A stretch of 64,000 bases of DNA, taken from contig NW_024882204.1 in the NCBI RefSeq assembly GCF_019059575.1, positions 1 to 64,000 on the forward strand, written 5' to 3'. The position numbers were made by a program, and so were the translations under genes. The notes below the pieces were generated by a model that saw only the letters and a list, made by a program, of their open reading frames with translations, did not search any database and was not told the DNA's origin. The DNA is from Amphibalanus amphitrite (taxonomy: Eukaryota; Arthropoda; Thecostraca; Balanomorpha; Balanidae). Of this stretch, positions 60,006 through 64,000 are shown in pieces; within the stretch, counting starts at the first letter, position 1; each line of letters opens with the position of its first letter.

Positions 60006-61909
60006 GGGGCATTCCACGATAGATCGTACCACTTTTTTCCAATTTGACACCCTCATCTCTCAGAATTTGACAAGAATTGGTCTCAGGGGTAATCAGGGGC
60101 TCTGAATCCACCTGTAACAATTTCAGGCTTATCAGATAAGTATTTTTTGAGTTATGGTGTATAACATTTTTTGGATCTTGCTTTGCAGCGCTAAGTTTGG
60201 CGGGCTGTAACTCTAAGACGGATTATTCAAATGCCAAATGTTATATAACATTGAACTTGCAATGAAACAGAGATTAATATGTATTTTTGAAATTTCGAAA
60301 AATACGCTATTTTTTATATATGACATATCGAGTTTTCTTTCATTTGTATTTTTTGGACTTTGGGACCAAATTTTTTTGAATTTTTATTTCTTAAAAAAAA
60401 AATATTTGGCTCATTGTTAAGAAGTATGCAAAAAATTAGGAAGGTGTTCTTTCTATAAATGTATTTATTTTACGTCACGATAACGGTTTCGAATAGTGAT
60501 TTCGGGAGGGGAGCTTACAAATGGCATGGTAAAGCTGCCTAGTGACATCACGGGTTACTGAAATTTCAATTTAAGTCTGAGTCATCTGAAAAAAGTGAAA
60601 AGAGGGTTCATCCAACCCTCTTTCCTATAAGCGCGAGGGTGAAAAAGGCTGTTTGGTTCTGACTTAGTTTTGGACGCCAATGACCACAGCTGTCCAAGAT
60701 GAAAGTTACAGGACGCATACATGGTGTCCTCCAGAGGTCTCACAACTTGTATATCTGGGAATTTTTCAAGGTTACATGAGGTCAGGTCGGTCACGTGACA
60801 TCTCTGTTATAAATCAATGGGAAAATATAAAAACTGTTATTTTGGCGCCGAGAATGATCTAAAACTATCCCACGTACATGTTATCGTGATTTCATGCACT
60901 CCTTGCAAAGTCCAATGCTTTACTTTTGCATTGTTAACCTTGCGTGACGTCATTTATGACGTCACTAGGGTCGTACGAGTTTTTCGTCAATAACTCCCGA
61001 TCAAATGGAGCTAGAGATTCGGGAAAGCCACCAATGGACTCGGGAAGACCTTCCGAATCGAATGATATGCCATATGATACCCTTTGCCCAGCTTCGTGAC
61101 CTGAGGGGCTCTGACCTGACCTTGACCCGAGGTCAACTACTTAAGTTGACCTCACCCTAGCAAAAAGTATACCATTCGATGAACCTGAGCTAGGCGAACA
61201 CAATGATGCCAAAATCGCGGCTCTGCGGCCATTTTTTGCGAAGTTATTTACTAAAAACCGAACCCGTAACTTCAGTCACGTGACCTGACCTCAGACGCTA
61301 CCGGTTGACCTGATACCTTAAAATCGGGTACCAATCGCTGCGACTTGTAACGGCACACACGCTCGTTTTTCCGCGAGGCTCTAGCTCTATTAGAAGCGAA
61401 ACGGCGTGCTGGGGTCGTATCAATCCCTCCGAAACCCATTTTGTTTGCGGGAAAATGAGGAACTTATAGAAAGAACACCTTTCTAATTTTTTGCATGTCG
61501 ATTTGCAATGACATGAAGTTTATTTTGAAAAAATAAAAATGTGAAAAATTTTGGTCCCAAAAGGCATTAAAGGCAAATGAAAAAAGATTAAGGTTTTTGC
61601 TCAACAATGCAATTTTTTCTTTGGAATTTTTAAATAGTACCTAATATTAATTTTTGATTCATCGCAAGCTTAGTGTTGTTTCCTTTTTTTTGGTTGCTTA
61701 ACCCGTTCTTGAGTTATAGGCCATCAAACTCACCGTTACATACCGAAGTTAAAAAAATGTAATGCAATATAACTCAAAAAGTTTTGATCTGAGAAGTCTG
61801 ATATTTTGCCAGGCGTCTTTGGGGCCTATGATTACCCCTGGGACCGATTTTCACTAAAATCTGAGAGATGAGGGTGACGGGCCTGGTACGATCTATCGTG
61901 GAATGCCCC
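60006..61909. mobile_element. 1.9-kb non-autonomous DNA element with ~450-bp terminal inverted repeats
   Basis: The left terminus GGGGCATTCCACGATAGATC (60006 on) matches the reverse complement of the right terminus ending at 61909. The imperfect inverted match continues for about 450 bases, with conserved islands CCCTCATCTCTCAG, AGGGGTAATCA, TTTTTGAGTTAT, TTTGGGACCAAA and an inner ~33-base block (60426-60458 against 61464-61496, one mismatch). AGCG flanks both ends (60002-60005 and 61910-61913), a possible 4-bp target duplication. The ~1-kb centre encodes no transposase, so it would depend on a partner element. Superfamily unknown. Confidence 0.85.
60459..61463. other. Interior of the inverted-repeat element, rich in GGTCA and TGACGTCA motifs
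   Basis: It contains many GGTCA/TGACC words (for example TGAGGTCAGGTCGGTCACGT near 60779, and TGACCTGACCTTGACC followed by AGGTCAACT...AGTTGACCT near 61110-61155) and two adjacent TGACGTCA-like sites near 60946-60966. They resemble nuclear-receptor half-sites and CRE sites. Function is not shown. Confidence 0.5.
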
Positions 61910-64000
61910 AGCGGTCACATGTGACGGACTGGTGTGACTGATGTGATGGGTTTGAGACGAGATGACAACGGTCGGACTGAAGGCGGTATAAGAGGCTGAC
62001 TGTGTTGTTTGTCAAATTGCCATTCGAGTCAGACGCGACGGGACGTCAAGTCGAGGTCAGAACGATTTGAACGTAAAGCAGCGGGGCCCGGGCGGGATAA
62101 CCAGGGTTCCTGGGTTGGGACGGACGGGTTCGCCAGCAATTAGCATAGATAAGATGACATTGGTTTCTATTGGGACGGACGGTTTCGTCACCAGGCCTCC
62201 CAGTCCGGAGAGGCTGGTTGCCGACCGGTCACGGCGCGGCCGTCCGCCGCTAATCGTCGCCGCAGCGCCGCATTCAGACGCCTATATTGCCGGCTGCTCC
62301 CCAATACTGATGAGCGGCCGGCGGTGGCGCTGACCACTCATCCCACATTCTCTGCGATCAGCGCACAGCGCGAATGGGTTCCCTGGTCAGATCAGCCGTC
62401 GGTATTCAGGGAACAGCGCTGCCGGGGCTGAGCCAGGTCCGCGGCGGTCGGCAACCCGACCACAAACTGGAGACAGACACCGCATTCGAGGAAGGAGTGA
62501 AAGCCGCGTCAGGTGTGACAAACAAAGGTGGTCCGTCGGACCGCGGCCCTGCGACCGGTCGACTGCCTGCCGTACACTGGTTCAGTGCGGTGCGCTGTCG
62601 TCAGTGGCGGGCAGGACGGCCGGCGCCAGCCGGCGTCAGCTGACCGAGCACGGAGCAACAGCCCCGGAATGCAGGCTAAATACAGGAAAGTCGATGGCAG
62701 GTGCAACAGGAAGCCGCTACGACCTTTGTTACTGCACTGCGCCCGTATTCAAGGTGATTTCGACAGCTGTAATGTCCCCTAACGCTGAGTCCTTGCCATT
62801 TACGAGTATGCAGCTGCTTGTCGACCCTAATTGTGAGAAACCATTTATTGATCCCGATTAGGGCATGTAGGGAAATCGACATTTCCCCTTATTTAATTTG
62901 CTGCTTTTTCTGCTCGCCAAGACACGTCGATTGGCTTGTTTGCTGTCTTATTTCGCATTCTTTGCCAGTCTACAGCATCCATTCTGCGAGGAAAGTTCCG
63001 CAAATCGAGTTCGATTCAGCAAGGAAAATCCGATGGGAGTTGTTCGAACAACAACACCCATCAGACCGTATCCGACCGTGCGCATTTCTCCTCAGTACCG
63101 GGTAATCGGCTGTGACAGTATAGGCATAGAGAAACTGTCGGTAGGAGCTCCGTCATTACTAAACAAGATCACAGTCTTCACAAGGATGATCGTATCGTAT
63201 ACGACTCTAAACAATGCGTCGCAATGCCGGCGGCTGTCGTGTTGCGTCACTCGCACTAATTCGAGTTGGTTCTGTTTGTCATTGTTGTACACAGGCCGTC
63301 TCAGATGTCAATGGAGCGATTTCCCCACCGATTGATGTAATCGCTTTTTGTCAGCTGTCCACTTCAGTGGCCAACACGGTCACATTGGTACGGCTCTCGC
63401 GAGATTAAGCGGTAGGTTTTGCACTTTTACATTTCCGGCTATATCTCAGAAACTAATCGATCTACGATGAAGTCATTTTACACGATAATGGCCGGCTTGT
63501 GAACCAACAAGTCGATCGCATCTTCAACACGTAAAAGATTAAGACGACGGAGACATAGCCTGAAGTACCCTAAATTTTCTAGGTGCAAAACCTACCGCTA
63601 AAACCCGCGAGACCTGTACATATGACCAATAACTGACATCAGAGCAGTCTTATTACAAGTCGAGCAGCTAGCAGCGGCAAATTGCTCTGATGAGCATGAG
63701 AAGTATACTATGTAATCCTTGGGGAGACCTGCCGCCTAGTTGCAACTTGCACCATGTTCTGTGTTAACCAGCCGTTGAGGACGACCTACTAATGACTGAT
63801 GTAGCGACAATTTTGTAAACATGGGAAGGAAACGCCAGCTTAGATCCGTCTGAAGCGCTAACAACAGACGGGAAGGGGGCTCGTGGCCACCCCATCAGCC
63901 GCAGCCGTCATTTAATACCGCGGACCACCCACCGTCTGACGGCCGACCGCCTACTGTCTACCGCCCCGAGCAGCCAGCTCATTGTTCCGAACACCCACAG
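61910..64000. other. Intergenic tail of the window, nothing recognised
   Basis: Both strands were inspected. Only short frames without domains or splice-consistent extension were seen. Confidence 0.4.

Overview
This is a eukaryotic window, almost certainly arthropod and most plausibly a crustacean. All host genes have GT-AG introns with conserved phases. One gene belongs to the Kekkon family (LRR + one Ig + transmembrane), which is characteristic of arthropods. Coding and much intergenic DNA is GC-rich, with many poly-C/poly-G runs, minisatellites and transposons. Species is not determined; a barnacle-like genome is only a guess.

Layout, left to right. (1) Minus, 38-2718 and beyond the left edge: the first five coding exons of a cortactin-binding protein 2 N-terminal (CTTNBP2/CTTNBP2NL/Nausicaa) gene, with one apparent single-base insertion in exon 3. 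(2) Plus, 4656-10618: a complete three-exon PGRMC-type cytochrome b5 domain membrane protein, divergent from gene 1, with a tRNA-Ala(AGC) in intron 2. (3) Minus, 14174-32950: a complete 11-exon palmitoyltransferase Hip14/ZDHHC17 (ankyrin repeats + DHHC, 603 aa). Its introns hold a Mab-21/cGAS-like nucleotidyltransferase gene with one frameshift (25314-26920), a full-length non-LTR retrotransposon with target-site duplications (27804-32565), and a 4.7-kb segment bounded by terminal inverted repeats (18139-22833). (4) Plus, 36706-43706: a complete 16-exon SAPS-domain PP6 regulatory subunit (860 aa). (5) Minus, 45583-47823: a Kekkon-like receptor whose coding region is one exon (746 aa). (6) Minus, 50524-53742: a 5'-truncated, AT-rich non-LTR retrotransposon with a long open frame. 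(7) 53743-64000: no recognisable protein gene, but minisatellites and a 1.9-kb element with ~450-bp terminal inverted repeats (60006-61909).

The host genes are unrelated housekeeping or signalling genes and do not form one pathway. For all three complete multi-exon genes the exon lengths sum to a multiple of three and phases agree at every junction, so those models are well supported.

The most interesting signals are: a retrotransposon whose polyprotein opens with a 2A ribosome-skipping motif followed by a PHD-like finger, with no upstream in-frame AUG and a Cys-rich insertion inside its endonuclease; two minisatellites in Hip14 introns that are tandem copies of the gene's own splice junctions, one of which supplies an alternative acceptor exactly 63 nt upstream and in frame; and a transposon-like segment inserted inside one of those arrays.
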